64,000 bases of DNA, taken from positions 248,001 to 312,000 of the forward strand of contig WOAB01000858.1 of the NCBI GenBank assembly GCA_027886185.1, in the 5' to 3' direction. Below the pieces are notes generated by a model, which did not search any database, was not told the origin of the DNA, and was given only the letters and a program-made list of their open reading frames with translations. Shown piece by piece: positions 47,816 to 60,043 of this stretch. Numbering within the stretch: the stretch's first letter is position 1; each line of letters starts with the position of its first letter. A program made the translations under genes and the position numbers. Origin of the DNA: Rheum nobile (Eukaryota > Streptophyta > Magnoliopsida > Caryophyllales > Polygonaceae).

Positions 47816-47874
47816 AAGATAGGTCCACACAATAGTTGGCACACAAACAAACAAAAAGAAAAATTGAAACTTGC

Positions 47875-47893
47875 CTCCCCGGCAACGGCGCCA
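47875..47893 (-). other. Primer-binding site (tRNA-Asp type)
   Basis: TGGCGCCGTTGCCGGGGAG on the minus strand, the usual Athila/Tat primer site, four bases inside the LTR end at 47898. Confidence 0.9.
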
Positions 47894-47897
47894 AATT

Positions 47898-49247
47898 TGA
47901 TGAGGCTAATGTCGTAGTGCCTATCAAAGTAAACCTCAAAAACCTAACTAATATAGTAGGATAAATAAGGATCGATCCCACAGGGAGGTAAGCAATCTTC
48001 CTAAGTGCAAAGGTTGTATGCCAATAGTAACAAAAGGGGGGTTTTGGTTTGTATCACGTAACAAAGTAAATCAAAGCAAAATATGTAATCAATGGGTGAG
48101 AAACAACTTAGCTAGACAAATATTCACACTTCAGTTTGATTGGTTGATCCTAAATTATCTCCAATTCCTATCAATGAATATTCCTGTCCCGATCTTATGT
48201 ATATAGACAGGTCAACCAGCCCTGAAAATACTTACCAATAAACAATAAAAAAACTATCAAGATTCAATCTAAAGGCTGCTAGCATAGGAATTAACCAGGA
48301 TACATGCAATACTTAACAGCCCGTCAGTACTCGACATGTAATCAATTCTCTTTACAATAAACATTCACAACCAGGAAGTGTAAATTGCGGTTGCTACACA
48401 CGATAAGGGATTTCAACCAGAAATATCCAAACCCTAGCAATAGATAATCACTCATATCAACTAGATGATTAGACTAGTCAAATCAGCAAGAATCAATGGG
48501 ATTAAGCACAAAGAGAAGATATATAATCAAAGGAACAAAAATAGAGTTATAATCTCACAACCAAATACAAACGAAGGCTTCAATCGTCGGACTAAGCAAA
48601 AATTGATTAGTTCTTCATAGTCTTCAAAGCATAAAACTCTAAGGGAAAAACTGAACGATAAGTTGTAAACTTGAATAATGAGACAGGCTACTAACTAAAA
48701 GATGTAAAATAACCTAGCAAACCTAGTTTCCAAAAGATAGGAAATAATATCCTAAAAGAAAATAAAAGAAATAGAAATAAAATAAAACAAAGCTCGGACG
48801 AAACGAAATCCCGGATCCACGCGTGAACAGTAGTCGCGACCGCGGCTTGTCTTCCGTGACCGCGGATTGTTCTCTGGATGCTTCGCTGCTTCTGTGTGTT
48901 TTCCGCGCCCGCGGAAAAGTTCCTGTTGCTCTCTCGCGACTTCTTCCTTCTTCCGCTTGTGGTCTTCTCTTGTGGCTTCGCCTCCATCTTCAATATGTCT
49001 TCATTTAAGTACTCAAAACCACCAAATCAACACTTCTTCTCCAAAATTCCATTCTCCTATATTGTGTCCTAAACACACACAAACGGTACCTAAAACTCTG
49101 GTAATAACTCCTAGTTACGCACTACAAAGTAGAGCTGATCAGTATACAATCTCTGCATACAGGAAGAATACTTGGCTCTCTGTGGGATCGATCTTTACTT
49201 ACCCGACTACATTAGTTAGGTTTTTGAGGTTATTTTTTAGGTGTACA
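47898..49247 (-). repeat. Athila LTR
   Basis: The minus strand starts TGTACACC at 49247 and ends CCTCATCA at 47898. Near both ends lies ACCTCAAAAACCTAACTAAT followed by GATCGATCCCACAG, in inverted orientation, so the LTR has subterminal inverted repeats of about 60 bp. Near 48830-48920 it has CGCGACCGCGG and CCGCGCCCGCGG words. Confidence 0.8.
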
Positions 49248-49426
49248 CGACTAAAGCCTATCACTTCCACGAATGGTGAGTCTTTATAGCCATCGACGAC
49301 TTCCTTCTCGATCGGTTGTGGGACACCAGGGATTCTGGCGATCATGTCCTCCAAAGCCCTGAGTTGTACTTGGATCTTTCGTTCAATGAGTGCTTCCATA
49401 CTCATGGGAGCAACATTAGCTTGGTC
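49248..49426 (-). pseudogene. Retroelement gag fragment A (host of the nested stack)
   Basis: It reads MSMEALIERKIQVQLRALED, then MIARIPGVPQPIEKEVVDGY and SPFVEVIGF, like the N-terminal part of a plant retrotransposon gag. It is cut at 49247 by the Athila LTR. Its other side continues beyond the MITE and a solo LTR at 52947. Confidence 0.55.
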
Positions 49427-49934
49427 CTCTATTATTAAAATCGAGATCCGGATCGTAAAATCGTGAGATTTTACGATCCAGTAGGAGGGGTCTGATCCGG
49501 ATCGGGCTATAAAATCGAAAAATAGTAAAATCGTATTAAAATCATGTAAAATCGGCTTAAAATCGTAGGATCTTACGACCCTTATAAAATCTTAAGATCC
49601 TGTCTTTGTGGTTAAAATCGTGTAAAATTGTATTAAAATCTTGTAAAATCGGCTTAAAATCGTAGGATCTTAAGATCTTAAGATCATGTCTTTATGGTTA
49701 TAAAATCTTAAGATCCTGTCTATTATGTATGAATTTTGAACTTTTGGTCATGTAATGTTTCATTTTATATTAGGAAACTTCCATTTATCGTACCTAAATT
49801 CTTGAATTTTTTATTTTATTTTTTATATTTATAATATATTATTTTTAATAAGTTTATAAAATCTTACGATTTTACGATCCGATCCACAGGGCCTTCCGTG
49901 ATCCGATCCTAAAATCTCAATTTTAATAACCTTG
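49427..49934. mobile_element. hAT-like MITE rich in ATCGTAAAATC
   Basis: Ends TATTATTAAAATCGAG and the complement CAAGGTTATTAAAATTGAG form terminal inverted repeats. The flanks GCTTGGTC (49419-49426 and 49935-49942) are an 8-bp duplication. The body is full of GGATCGTAAAATC and TTAAAATCGTA. It has no ORF. Confidence 0.75.
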
Positions 49935-49942
49935 GCTTGGTC

Positions 49943-52941
49943 TATAACACTCCTGACTTATGTCAGTAGTGCCACACGCCATTGACCTTAGACTTTAAGT
50001 CTAAAGCCACCCTATGCTTTAATCTGAACAATTTATGCTTAAAAACATTGATAGCAAAGAATAAACAGTGAAAGACTTGTGAAATAAATACTCCATCTTT
50101 ATTAAAATTTCTCTCATAAATTGAGAAGACTTGTTTTACGAAACAATATGAAATTACAGCAGAAGACATCATATTAACCCTATATACCGGACTAGGTGAT
50201 CTATATATTATAATTTATTAATTTATTAAGAAGAATAAATCAATATTAAGCAACTTCAAAATATTACTGTAAAACACAACCTTCAACTGCAAGCCTTCGT
50301 CTTTAATTTGTTATTTCAAGATAGTCTGAGACTAACAACTGATGTGCCATATGGGATAGATGACACCAGCCAACCATGTAAGGAAAAGAAACGGTTGGTT
50401 AGTCTGATAAAAGACTATGCAATGGTATTTATGTGAGATTATGTGTAGTCATATATAGTTATTACCCTTGTTTCTCGAATAATACTCGATAAACGGTATA
50501 TAACTACTATACTTCCACTAAAACATAAGAAGAGACATGATTCAAGAGAAGACTCCAATGAAACGGAGTCTTATGGGAATTATATATATTTGTTTGGGAA
50601 CATTTAAAATTATCACAACAAGATTTTAAAAGCTACTCCTTTGACTATTTGGGTCCTCAACAAACCTCACCGCATAATAAAAATGTGAATTCAGATTGGA
50701 AAGATGACTTAATTTATACAAGAGCTCGAGCGGTTTCCACGTTATACTTCTCGTCCGAAGTATATTAATTATGTGCATAAAAGCATTTATCCTATTTAAT
50801 TCCAAAACATGCATTTACGTTAAAGATTTTAATCCACACCATCTCGATACGGGAATATCATGGGACGACTCCCGAATAACGACACTAGCTAAGTGTACCA
50901 CCACTTATATTCGAATAAGGTTAGGTCATCACTAGAAGTATTACGACAATAATTCTCCTAATACCAAGTTACAAAGAAACAACTAAACATCACGAGGTAT
51001 ATAGCGTTTCTACGAATACTCGTGCTAACTAAGCATACAAGTCCACACCAAAGTCCAACTAGCACCAACCTAATATATAATTCATATTTTTCCACACCAT
51101 TTTAACACAGAAGTTCCCAAACACAATATGAAAATACTTATCCTAACTTAATTAAAATAATTAAATTATTTTCAATTAAGAAAAATATGGAATAAATGCA
51201 AGAGCGAACCACCACTTGCCTTAAGTAGATTCGACGATGAATCTAGACGAGACGACTACCGTTGATTTTCTTTCCGGGAGCATGACCTCTGCTCCACGAT
51301 AACTCTAGCAAGGTTTCGGGTCCACACGCGATCCAAGGAATAACGACACGAACCGACAAAATAAATAATTTATTTATTTAATTTGACAAACTCAAATAAT
51401 TTTCAATAAATTTTTATGAATCTAGTCATAAAAATATTAATTAAATTTTTCTAAGGACAAATAAAAGTAGAAATGGGTCGAAATTATACCGCTCGATCGA
51501 TCTTGGGTTGATTTGGACCAAATATGTAAATTGGGCTTTTAGGCCCATATTTATGTGCTAAATGATGATGGGTCCAAATGTATTAACATATAGAGGATTT
51601 TGGGCCCATTGGCCCTTTAAGAGTTTTCAATTAACAAAACTAACCCTACTAATTTTTATATATTTTTCCTATCCCTACAAGCTTATTTTATTATTACTTT
51701 TCTTCTTTGTTTTTTCTCTCTTTAAAATATTATTTTTGGGGATTTAGGGTTTAGGGTGTAGGGTTTAGGATTTAGGGGGAGAGAAAAAGGGGTTAGTTTC
51801 TTAATAAAAACGTCGTACATAAGTCATTTACCCAACTCATCCTAACATATAAGCACCCTCACCGGCGTCTGGAAAGCGCTCCAAAATCGGTGAAAATAAC
51901 AGATGAACGAATGTGTTCGTTTGAAATGTTTGGACGATTTGGACGATGAATTCAATTCGATTTGAGTCCAATTTATAGAAGAACAATGATAGTAACGTCC
52001 TAGACACAATCACGTGATTTCCTCCTCCCAATTAATACGGATTTGATCGAATTTGTAAGAATTAATCCTGATCAAATAAAATCGCGTCATTAACTTCCTG
52101 GAATGAATACGGACAATTCCTTGAACAATTAAAATGAAATTTATGGGGCTTTTGTACGTGTTAACCTTATCTACAATACCCACATTTTGATTTGAGCAAT
52201 CGAGCCAGATCTAGATTGAATTTCGCCATGGAAAGCTCGACCTAACCCGCGTGAAGGAAGGTTGAAGAAGGCTGAAACTATTCAAGGTTGGGGCCCATAT
52301 TTTGGCTTAATTACAAATGTTTTCCCAACTTTTCAAGTTGTTAAAAAAATCCCTATTTTTAATTTTGAAAATTACAAAAATTTCTCAAACTTATTTATAA
52401 TATTATCCTAAGTTTAACTATACGTTTTAACTCAAATTTAAGATGAAAGAAAATAAGTTTAGGCTAGTCCTAAGCATAAATCACATTTTCTCATAAATTT
52501 AACCATATTGAAATCATACTTAACATATTATTAATATCAATTTAAATACGTACTTTATGTTAAATTGTAAGTTTATTTAAATTAATATTGACATAAGGTT
52601 AACATAATTTAAATAATCAATGACTTAAAGAGATAGCATACTTAGGTTAAGAATTATTTTATCCCTAAATGGAATAAACATAATAAATTTTATAACCATT
52701 ATTATAATATTTATAACTCCAAAACCACATTCATCCATACACTTACTTATTGGTGTTTATACTATACTATTGTAACCCATTTGATAATTTGTAAAAAAAA
52801 TCTTAACATAATTTTTTAACTTAAGTTAATGAAAATTTAAATTACTCCTCTATAAAGAAATAAAATAAATTTCATAACTTTTATTATTATTATCAAAATA
52901 AAATAACTATAATACCATTCTAATTTAAGTGGGATATTACA
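49943..52941 (-). mobile_element. Old solo LTR, minus orientation
   Basis: It begins TGTAATATCCCAC at 52941 and ends GGAGTGTTATA at 49943. TGGTC lies on both sides (49938-49942, 52942-52946). An internal block near 50320-50400 matches in reverse the LTR at 53184-55613 (TTACATGGTTGGCTGGTGTC), so both belong to one family. There is no internal region. It is strongly AT-enriched, consistent with age. Confidence 0.8.
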
Positions 52942-52946
52942 TGGTC

Positions 52947-53178
52947 AACCTGCATTGGTGCTCCTCGAGCCGAGATCGGCTCAGTGGCGTTGAACTGCGG
53001 GGGAATGACAATATTAGTCACAAATTAGGTGACTTGTGGGGTGTGAAATATGCCATCATTGGAAGTGATGTTGTTGGCTTGCGTCAACAGAATTGGTGGT
53101 GTCATCGTCTCGTTGTCCATGTTGAGCCGCACTTGGATACCATTGGTGTTTAGAGGACATCTGATGTTTCCTTGGGCA
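52947..53178 (-). pseudogene. Retroelement gag fragment B
   Basis: Minus-strand translation gives NTNGIQVRLNMDNETMTPPI, then LTQANNITSN and FNATEPIS, a disordered gag-like N-terminus. It would join fragment A once the solo LTR at 49943-52941 is removed, and fragment C once the solo LTR at 53184-55613 is removed. Not recognised as a specific family. Confidence 0.4.
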
Positions 53179-53183
53179 AATGT

Positions 53184-55613
53184 TGTGATACCCCGTATTT
53201 TTGTAAGTTATTTCTGGAGTTTCAGGATTTTTCCCGAGTACCCGTTATGTACGTCGGATTTAATTCAGAAAGTTGGAGACATTCTGTAATGCTCTCTGTA
53301 TCTGTAATATTTTTCTCGGTGAAATAAAATACAGACGACGTGCTTTGGATTTTAATACTCGTTCGCATACGATAATTTTATCCCGGGTTAATATCGTTTT
53401 CGTCTAAGAGCTGAGGAGGCGGCAAAGCCACAGGGGCGGCGACCGCCGCATTTATGGCGGCGCCCGCCGTCGCCAGGCTCGAGGAGCAGGCTGGGTCTTC
53501 TCCTAGCTGGGGACGCCAGGCCTATGGCGGCGCCCGCCGTCGTCATTGTCCGGAGGTCCTTGCCCGAAGGTCGCCGGCGTGGCTCTGGCAGCGCCGGAGT
53601 AGCTCGTCGTAGGGCCATCATTGTGTTCCCCTGGGCTTTGGCTATAAATTGGAGCCTTTGGTGAGCGGATTTGGCACACAATCAGAAGCTCAATCTCAAA
53701 ATCTCTCTCGCCGGAGTTTTGTGCCCTCGCCGGATTTCTGAAGCAATCGCCGGGGTGTTGTTTGGTGTGTTTCCAGTGGCCCTTGTGAAGCCTTTTGGTT
53801 GCCTTTGAAGGTCAGAACCCAAAGCAAGGCAAAGGGGGGGTCGAAACACGTACTAATTGGTGAGTGTTCTCGCCGTTTCTGTTTTCTGGGTTCATCGCGG
53901 CGCCTGCTGTGTTCATGGCGGCGACCGCGTGATGAACAGCGGCGCCTGCCGTAAGGCCGCCGGCGACCGCCGCCAGAAGGCTGATGGCCTAGTTAGGCCT
54001 CGGCTTTGGTGGTCGTTGTTTGGACGTCGTTCCTTTCGTCTTCCTTTAGATTCGTACTGTTGTTATGTCGGATCTAACTTAGGGTTTCTTTATGGGTCGA
54101 CTCGAAGGTTGTTGTGCTATCGGAGCTATACCCATGTCGAGCCCGGAATCCCGTCATCGTTAGGCTTGTTCCAATTCAGCGGATTAAGGCAAGTGGTGGT
54201 TCGCTCTTGCTCATCGTTCCATATTTACATTAATTATCAGTAGTTCATTTGAGTAATTAATTTGGAATGATTATTATGTTTGTCTGGAAATGGTTTTGTA
54301 AACTGTTTTGGAAAACTAAAAGATGATATTATAATAGGTTGTATATCTATTAGAACAACGCTATTAATTATGTTCGCCTTGAGGGCATTTATGTGGATTT
54401 ATCCTGAACTATTATTGTGCTAGAACTGTTTAGTTAGCACTAGTAGTTAGGAACGCTATGTACCTTGTGGGGGTTTAGCTGTTTCTTTATAACTGGTACT
54501 TGGTGGATTTTCCCCAGTACTTTCTCTCTGGTCATGACCATACCCTTTCTCGGGGTTGGCGCACTTCGCTAGTGCCAAATCTTCTAAGGTTCATCCTTTC
54601 TATATCTCTTGTGGGGAGGTATGATATCTCTTGCGGGGAGATCCGATATCTCTCGAGTGGAGATTTAAAAGCTTATAACGTAATGCTCGTTTTGGGAATT
54701 TAATAAGATAAAGTGCCCGAGTGCACATAATTAATATACCTTTGGCGAGTAGTGCAGCTAAGTAAATAGTACAGCTAGGAAAGCTCGTCTCGGCTTTTTT
54801 ATCAGAGTACGTTCTCTTTCCAATCTGGATTCGCTGTAAGCGGTGAGGTTGGTCGTGAACCGAAACATCTAAGTCAGCTTTTAAATCATTGTTGTATGAT
54901 TCTGTAAACATTCCAGATTTGTCATATTTCCTTAAAGACTCATTTCCGTTGGAGTCTTCTTTCGGGTCAATTTTTGTGAAGATTCAGTCTTCTAGAGTCC
55001 TCTCTTGTGCATGCCTTTTGTCATATTCAAGTATAGTATGGTGGTTGACTAACGTACTTGATTATTATTCGAGAGACGAGAAGTCTAACCTAATACGACT
55101 GCTTAGAACCACTCTGCTTTGTTCCCTTGTTAGTCTATTCATTTAGACTAACCAACCGATAATTTCCCTTACATGGTTGGCTGGTGTCATCCGTTCGATT
55201 CGGCACATTAGATAGAGTGAAGATTGAGGAGACTAGATTGACTATGAAGACAACGGTTGTTTTTGGATGTTTTAATAATGATCTTTTAATCAGGTTGAGA
55301 TCCTTGGGCAAATGATCATTGCGATCACAATCCTTGTTGTAATATCTTTTATAAGACTTCCGCTGTAACTTATTTACTCTGTTATTTGTTTATCAAGACT
55401 TCTGCTGTATTTGTTTTAACTCTGTGTTTGTCTTATTCGGGATTGGGATGTAATCCCGGGACTCATGTTTTATATGAATAAGGTTATCATTTTGTATCAT
55501 TGTATTTCATTATTTGTATTTAAACGGTAAAGCCTTGGGTGATCTCGGTAAGGAACACTGAGGTCACTGGCGGTAATACCTTTCCAAATGGGTTAAGATT
55601 TGGGAATGTTACA
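53184..55613 (+). mobile_element. Solo LTR, plus orientation, 2.4 kb
   Basis: It begins TGTGATACCCCGTA, ends GGGAATGTTACA, and AATGT is duplicated on both sides (53179-53183, 55614-55618). TATAAATT lies near 53643. Upstream (53420-53560) and again at 53890-53980 are GGCGGCGCCCGCCGTC and GGCGGCGACCGCCG words. It contains no primer site or coding region; the ORFs inside are composition artefacts. Confidence 0.88.
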
Positions 55614-55618
55614 AATGT

Positions 55619-55911
55619 CACCGATTGTAGTTGTGATATTAAGATCTCATTTTCACGGATTAGTCGTGAAACCTCCGCATCAGATTGGGTACTTTGGTGG
55701 CTAAGGGCTTCAGTACGGATACGTTGCTAGTCGAGTTCATTACTAAGAGTTTTCATCATGCTTATAAGCCTTTGGACTTGACTGATTTGGCCTGTTGTGG
55801 TGTTATTGGTAGGGTTTTGGCTTCTATCCTGATCTACAATATTGATTTGGAGATGGTTTTCGGTTTGAGTTTTAGCGATAGGATGGAGATTAGTGGTTCA
55901 ACCATCGTAGT
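55619..55911 (-). pseudogene. Retroelement gag fragment C and leader
   Basis: The minus strand near 55620-55690 reads SDAEVSRLIRENEILISQLQ, a coiled-coil gag start. Upstream is a non-coding leader of about 220 bp to the primer-like site at 55912-55930. Confidence 0.4.
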
Positions 55912-55930
55912 TGCCCCACGGTTGGCACCA
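55912..55930 (-). other. Primer-binding-site-like sequence
   Basis: The minus strand reads TGGTGCCAACCGTGGGGCA, resembling diverged TGGCGCC-type primer sites and correctly placed upstream of gag fragment C. If correct, the 5' LTR of this old element starts just to the right. Confidence 0.5.
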
Positions 55931-56690
55931 AATGATTTTGGGCAAACAAGATCGATGTTCTCAACTTGTTGAATTGAGGAACAACTAGTCGAAGCAAGGC
56001 GATCCAAAATAAAATAATCAATAACAAGAGGATAATAATGGAAATGAGATTAAGTAATTGAAGTAAAATACAACTTATCTCCACCGATTGGCCTAGAGAT
56101 ATTAATTACAATCGATTCAGGGTTAGAGAGCCTAGTGTCGAGTATTCAGTATGCAATTTTGAATAGCCAGTACTCATCTGTTTTGTTAATGCTTCATACT
56201 GTTATACTTATAGAAGATCTTCAACGGTCCTCTCTGTGTAATCCCAACTTCTTCGCCTATTTAATATTGTTCCATTTAATCTCGTCATTCTTTGTGATCT
56301 TTTCGTCGATATTAGCTATCCGATCATGTTACCATTAGTATCGCTTTGTCGCTTTGCTGGGAATCGGTTGGATAGCTTATCTGGGCCTCTTCTGAAGAGT
56401 TTATGGGTCGTTGACCCAAGAGATTCTACGTGGGCTTTCACTTGAAAGATCCAAGTTCAACAACCTCATTAGGTTAATTAATCAGATTCCTTTTGCTTTA
56501 AAACATAGAGTGAGTTTCTCATACATTTGGTCCTTATGGTACAACATGCGAAATATTATGGGCCATTAGATCAAGGAGATGGAGGGCTGAGATTAAAAGG
56601 GGTAAAAAATAGTGAATAGTGACGCGATGGCATAACCGTAAATACAGTGACCTTTTTTCTTCTTTTTTTTTCGGCCAACAACATTTTTTT
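55931..56690. other. Unassigned, probably LTR of the old retroelement
   Basis: No ORF of note. A block near 55970-56030 (ATTGAGGA...GCGATCC...ATAAAATAA) resembles one near 57330-57400, hinting at two related LTR ends. The far border could not be found. Confidence 0.35.
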
Positions 56691-56699
56691 TAAATATTT

Positions 56700-57165
56700 T
56701 TTGTCTCTGATCGGTTTGGAATAGACAATTATTAACGTTCACATATAAGTACTACATGTTCATTTTTCTATACCGTAAGGTTCACATATAACATTTTCAT
56801 GTTCAAACACATGTCTTTGCACATTTAGTGCTTATTTGTGAACTTCAGTGCACAAATAAGTGAACATTAAGAGCTTATTTGTGAACCTTCTATATAGGTT
56901 ATTCCAGAATGATCAGGGGACGTTAAGAAATTTTTTTTTTCGTCTCTGATCGTTCTGGAATATACAATTATTGATGTTCACATATAAGTATTAAATGTTC
57001 ATTATTCTATGCCGTCAAGTTCATATATAACATGTTCATGTTTAAACACATGTATTTGCACATTTAGAACTTATGTGTGAACTTCAGTACACAAATAAAT
57101 GAACGGTAAGAGCTTATTGGTTAACCTTCTATATAGGTTATTCCAAAATGATCAGAGGACGAAAA
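56700..57165. repeat. Tandem pair of 230-bp inverted-repeat-bounded units
   Basis: Two diverged copies (about 56703-56932 and 56941-57163). Each begins GTCTCTGATCGTTCTGGAAT-like and ends with its complement, ATTCCAGAATGATCAGRGGAC. Each contains TTCACATATAAGT and TTTGCACATTTAG. Poly-T/poly-A runs and inverted CGGCC words lie outside, so the pair may be the core of a MULE-like MITE. Confidence 0.7.
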
Positions 57166-57229
57166 CAAAAAAAAAAACAAAAAAAATGTTGACAAAAAAA
57201 AAAAAAATTTATACGGCCGAGATCGTTTC

Positions 57230-58325
57230 GCATTTCGCACGGAAACCCAAATCTAAAAAATAATGCAAACTTTGTTTTCTTAATTTCTCTAATTATTTTG
57301 GACTGAGATCGTCTAATCAAATTCACTAAATTGAGGAGTAATCAACCATGATAGGACGATCTGATCCCGATACAATAAAGAAAATAAGCAATCGAAATAA
57401 GATAATAAAATAGAAAGAAACGACAATTAAATTCTTATATTCACTCTAATTAATTGAAATGAAGACTTGGATTACAAAGTCCAATCAAAATGTTCCTACA
57501 TAATCAACAATCGTAAGCTTTTAGATATAGAGAACTAGACGTTCTTGATTGCCGCGTATTAGGTGTGTTACTAATTTTTTTCTCTCCCCTTTCTATAATT
57601 AGATTAAAGAAAATAAAGCTTTTCTCATAAGAATGTTATGCACTTAACCATCTACAGAACTCTCTAAAATATATCCCTAACTCATTAAAAAGAACGTGCC
57701 TCCACGAGCTATCCCTCGGCCTCCTCACTCTCCCCCTGCGCCTCCCCAAATCCCCAGCTCAGAGAAACCCTATATCTAAGCCCCAATTCACCACCTCCCC
57801 CAAAAATAGCAATATGAGACTACAATACCATCGTCACTGTCGTCAAGCAATTTCTTGCCACCACCACCCTAATTCGTGATGTGGCCCGTGAAGAAGCGAG
57901 GAGAGAGGTCGCCTTCTCCCCTGGCTGTTTTTCTCGATTCCGACGATGGAGCCTGAAACCTCTTACTTGGAAGCAAAACCCTTCACTCACCAGAGGAAAG
58001 AAACAAAAAAGGAGGCGCTTAGTCTGGAGAAGCTACAACCCCAAAGCAACCAAGGCTTCGCTCCCTCCTGGAGAAGCAGAGAAAAGAGTCAGAGAGGGGC
58101 CATAACAAGCAAGTTTTCAGAGTCAAACCGGATGACCAGAGCTCCTAGCTGCCCAAAGAAGCTGGGAAAGGAATAAAGTAGGCCGCGAAGGACAAATCGA
58201 TAGAGGTCAGCGGCCATGGCTGCCAGGCAAGCAAAATCTCGTCAACTTCTCTGGTCAAATCGCTCTAACCCTTATCTGTTTCCATCTCCATTACCTAAGA
58301 TTACCAATTTCCTTGCATCTAGCTA
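57230..58325. other. No recognised gene
   Basis: Short ORFs at 57881-58105 and 57946-58176 overlap in different frames and show no domain. Probably LTR or leader sequence of an unidentified retroelement. Confidence 0.4.
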
Positions 58326-58452
58326 TCTCTATAAATACTCAGTAATCTATTACAGCATACTCACACATCTTCCATCTCCTCCCTCTCTGAATATATCTCT
58401 CCATATTACTTGCTTCGAAACTATCATTGCAAGTTTGAACTTTTCCAAATCA
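58326..58452 (+). promoter_or_regulatory. TATA box and leader of the DUF4283-like gene
   Basis: TATAAATACTCAG near 58331 lies about 120 bp before the ATG at 58453, with a pyrimidine-rich leader (TCTTCCATCTCCTCCC). Confidence 0.45.
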
Positions 58453-58956
58453 ATGGAAAAAGGGAAAATGAGCTATGCTGAGGTACTATATTCAAAGCCA
58501 AAAGAACAAAAGGCTTCGACCTCCCAAACAAACAACCAAACTCTGTTGCCTACCACTAGCACTAACTCCTAGCCACCAAAACCTTCTAACAATGGGCATG
58601 AAACACCAACAGAAAAGAAACCAACCAACCAAACAAAAGATAAGAAACCACTTGACAAAGGCAAGGCTAAACTGAAGATTGATCCTTCACTTTACCTTGC
58701 AATGCTGTCAAAAGTCATTAAGAATATAGAGAAAACCAAGAACACTTCTCTTATGGGATTTGTCCTTGGCAATCCTATAGAATTCTCTAAAATAAGAGCT
58801 AAACTCAATAGTGAATGGAGAGCTGTTAAAGGTGATTTTGAGATCCTGGACCGCCAAAACCAATGGTTTGAGACCAATGGTTTGAGATTTGTTTCTCAAA
58901 CCCTCTGACAAAGAAGAAATATGGAAAGCTAGGCCATACCATATCTTTGGCCAATG
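58453..58956 (+). pseudogene. DUF4283-like (LINE ORF1-type) protein fragment
   Basis: It starts MEKGKMSYAEVLYSKP; a TAG at 58570-58572 interrupts an open frame (CAG likely). The frame continues through a Lys-rich linker to LMGFVLGNPIEFSKIRAKLN, then SEWRAVKGDFEIL, the start of the DUF4283 fold. A 13-bp duplication (CCAATGGTTTGAG) near 58860 shifts the frame, which then reads SDKEEIWKARPYHIFG. The LTR inserted at 58957 truncates it. DUF4283 is typical of plant LINE nucleic-acid-binding ORFs and LINE-related host genes. Confidence 0.6.
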
Positions 58957-59988
58957 TGTTAGGAAATGGAATTTAGGAATCTCACTTTCCATGAGAGTTT
59001 CTTTTATCAGTTTCTCTACTTTTGAAGATGAAAAATACTTTGATATTAATGTTTTATCTCAAAGATGTGCTTAAAGGAACCACAAGACAGTTACTGAAAC
59101 CATGAAAGCGAAACAAGACAAAGAAACCAAACAAGCAAACCAAAGGAACCCAGAAGTACAACACGTGACTTTACTTTTCCCGATAAAGCTGAGAACACTG
59201 AACCTTGGACAAAGGTTGGTGAAAACGACATGACAAACGCTTTTAAAGCCTGTCACCATCCAAAGGAAACTCTGAAGTTGTCTAGGTTGCTGAACCTCGG
59301 ACAAAAGGTGTTTGACAACGACATGACAGATTCTTCTGAAGCCTTTGACCAACCAATGTGTATTCTGAGTTTGCCTAGGTTGTTGGTACATGATTAAGTC
59401 AGCTTGAATTAAGGACCATCACACAACCTAGGTTAAGCTTGTTCTGTGAGAACCAAGAGAAGACTTAATCTCGAGAATACACTATATAAGGAAGACAAGC
59501 TCCATTGTTATCTTCAAGCACTACAACAAGAATCACACTTCATAACAAACATCAAAGTGTGAACTCTCAACAAGATCATCAACTTAAACCAAGATCAAGA
59601 GGAACCAGTCAAGAAACTTGAAAGCTGTGTGCTAGTTCCTGTGACTGTAAGTGTGTCAGTTTCTTAGTGCTAAGGACTGCTTCTTGGATTGATTCTACTT
59701 TGTGTTAAGTTTATCTAGGATTGTCTAACTGTGTGTAAAGCAAAAGAACTGTGTGTTTTGTTCCTAGAGTAACTTGTAACCAAAGTGATAAGAAATCAAG
59801 AAGTAGACCTTGAAATCTTTTCGAAAGAAAGGTAGTGGTTTTTATCCTAGATTGCTAGTTGGCAATCAAATGTTTCCACTATAAGGAACTTGTTCATTTA
59901 CATTTGATTGTTTATTTCTGATGCGAAGGTAACTGAAAATCAGTATTCTTAGTTCCCTTGTTTTTAATCTAACAATCACGATCCTATA
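58957..59988 (+). repeat. Sirevirus-like Copia LTR, plus orientation
   Basis: It begins TGTTAGGAAATGG and ends AACAATCACGATCCTATA, followed at once by the primer site ATTGGTATCAGAGCAGG (59989 on). TATATAAG lies at 59483. Hairpin-like words with CTCGGACAAA and GACAACGACATGAC occur at 59200-59340, upstream of the TATA box. It is inverted relative to 61469-62605. Confidence 0.85.
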
Positions 59989-60043
59989 ATTGGTATCAGA
60001 GCAGGAAAAGCTCTAGATCTTTGTTTAAGTTTGCAGATCTAAG

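Noticed and set aside
53388..54243. ORFs in the GC-rich part of the solo LTR
   Set aside because: Composition effect of repeated GGCGGCGCC words; they sit inside an LTR bounded by a target duplication.
55685..55972. 95-codon plus-strand ORF right of the solo LTR
   Set aside because: No domain seen; the minus strand gives a gag-like coiled coil and a primer-site-like sequence, a better explanation.
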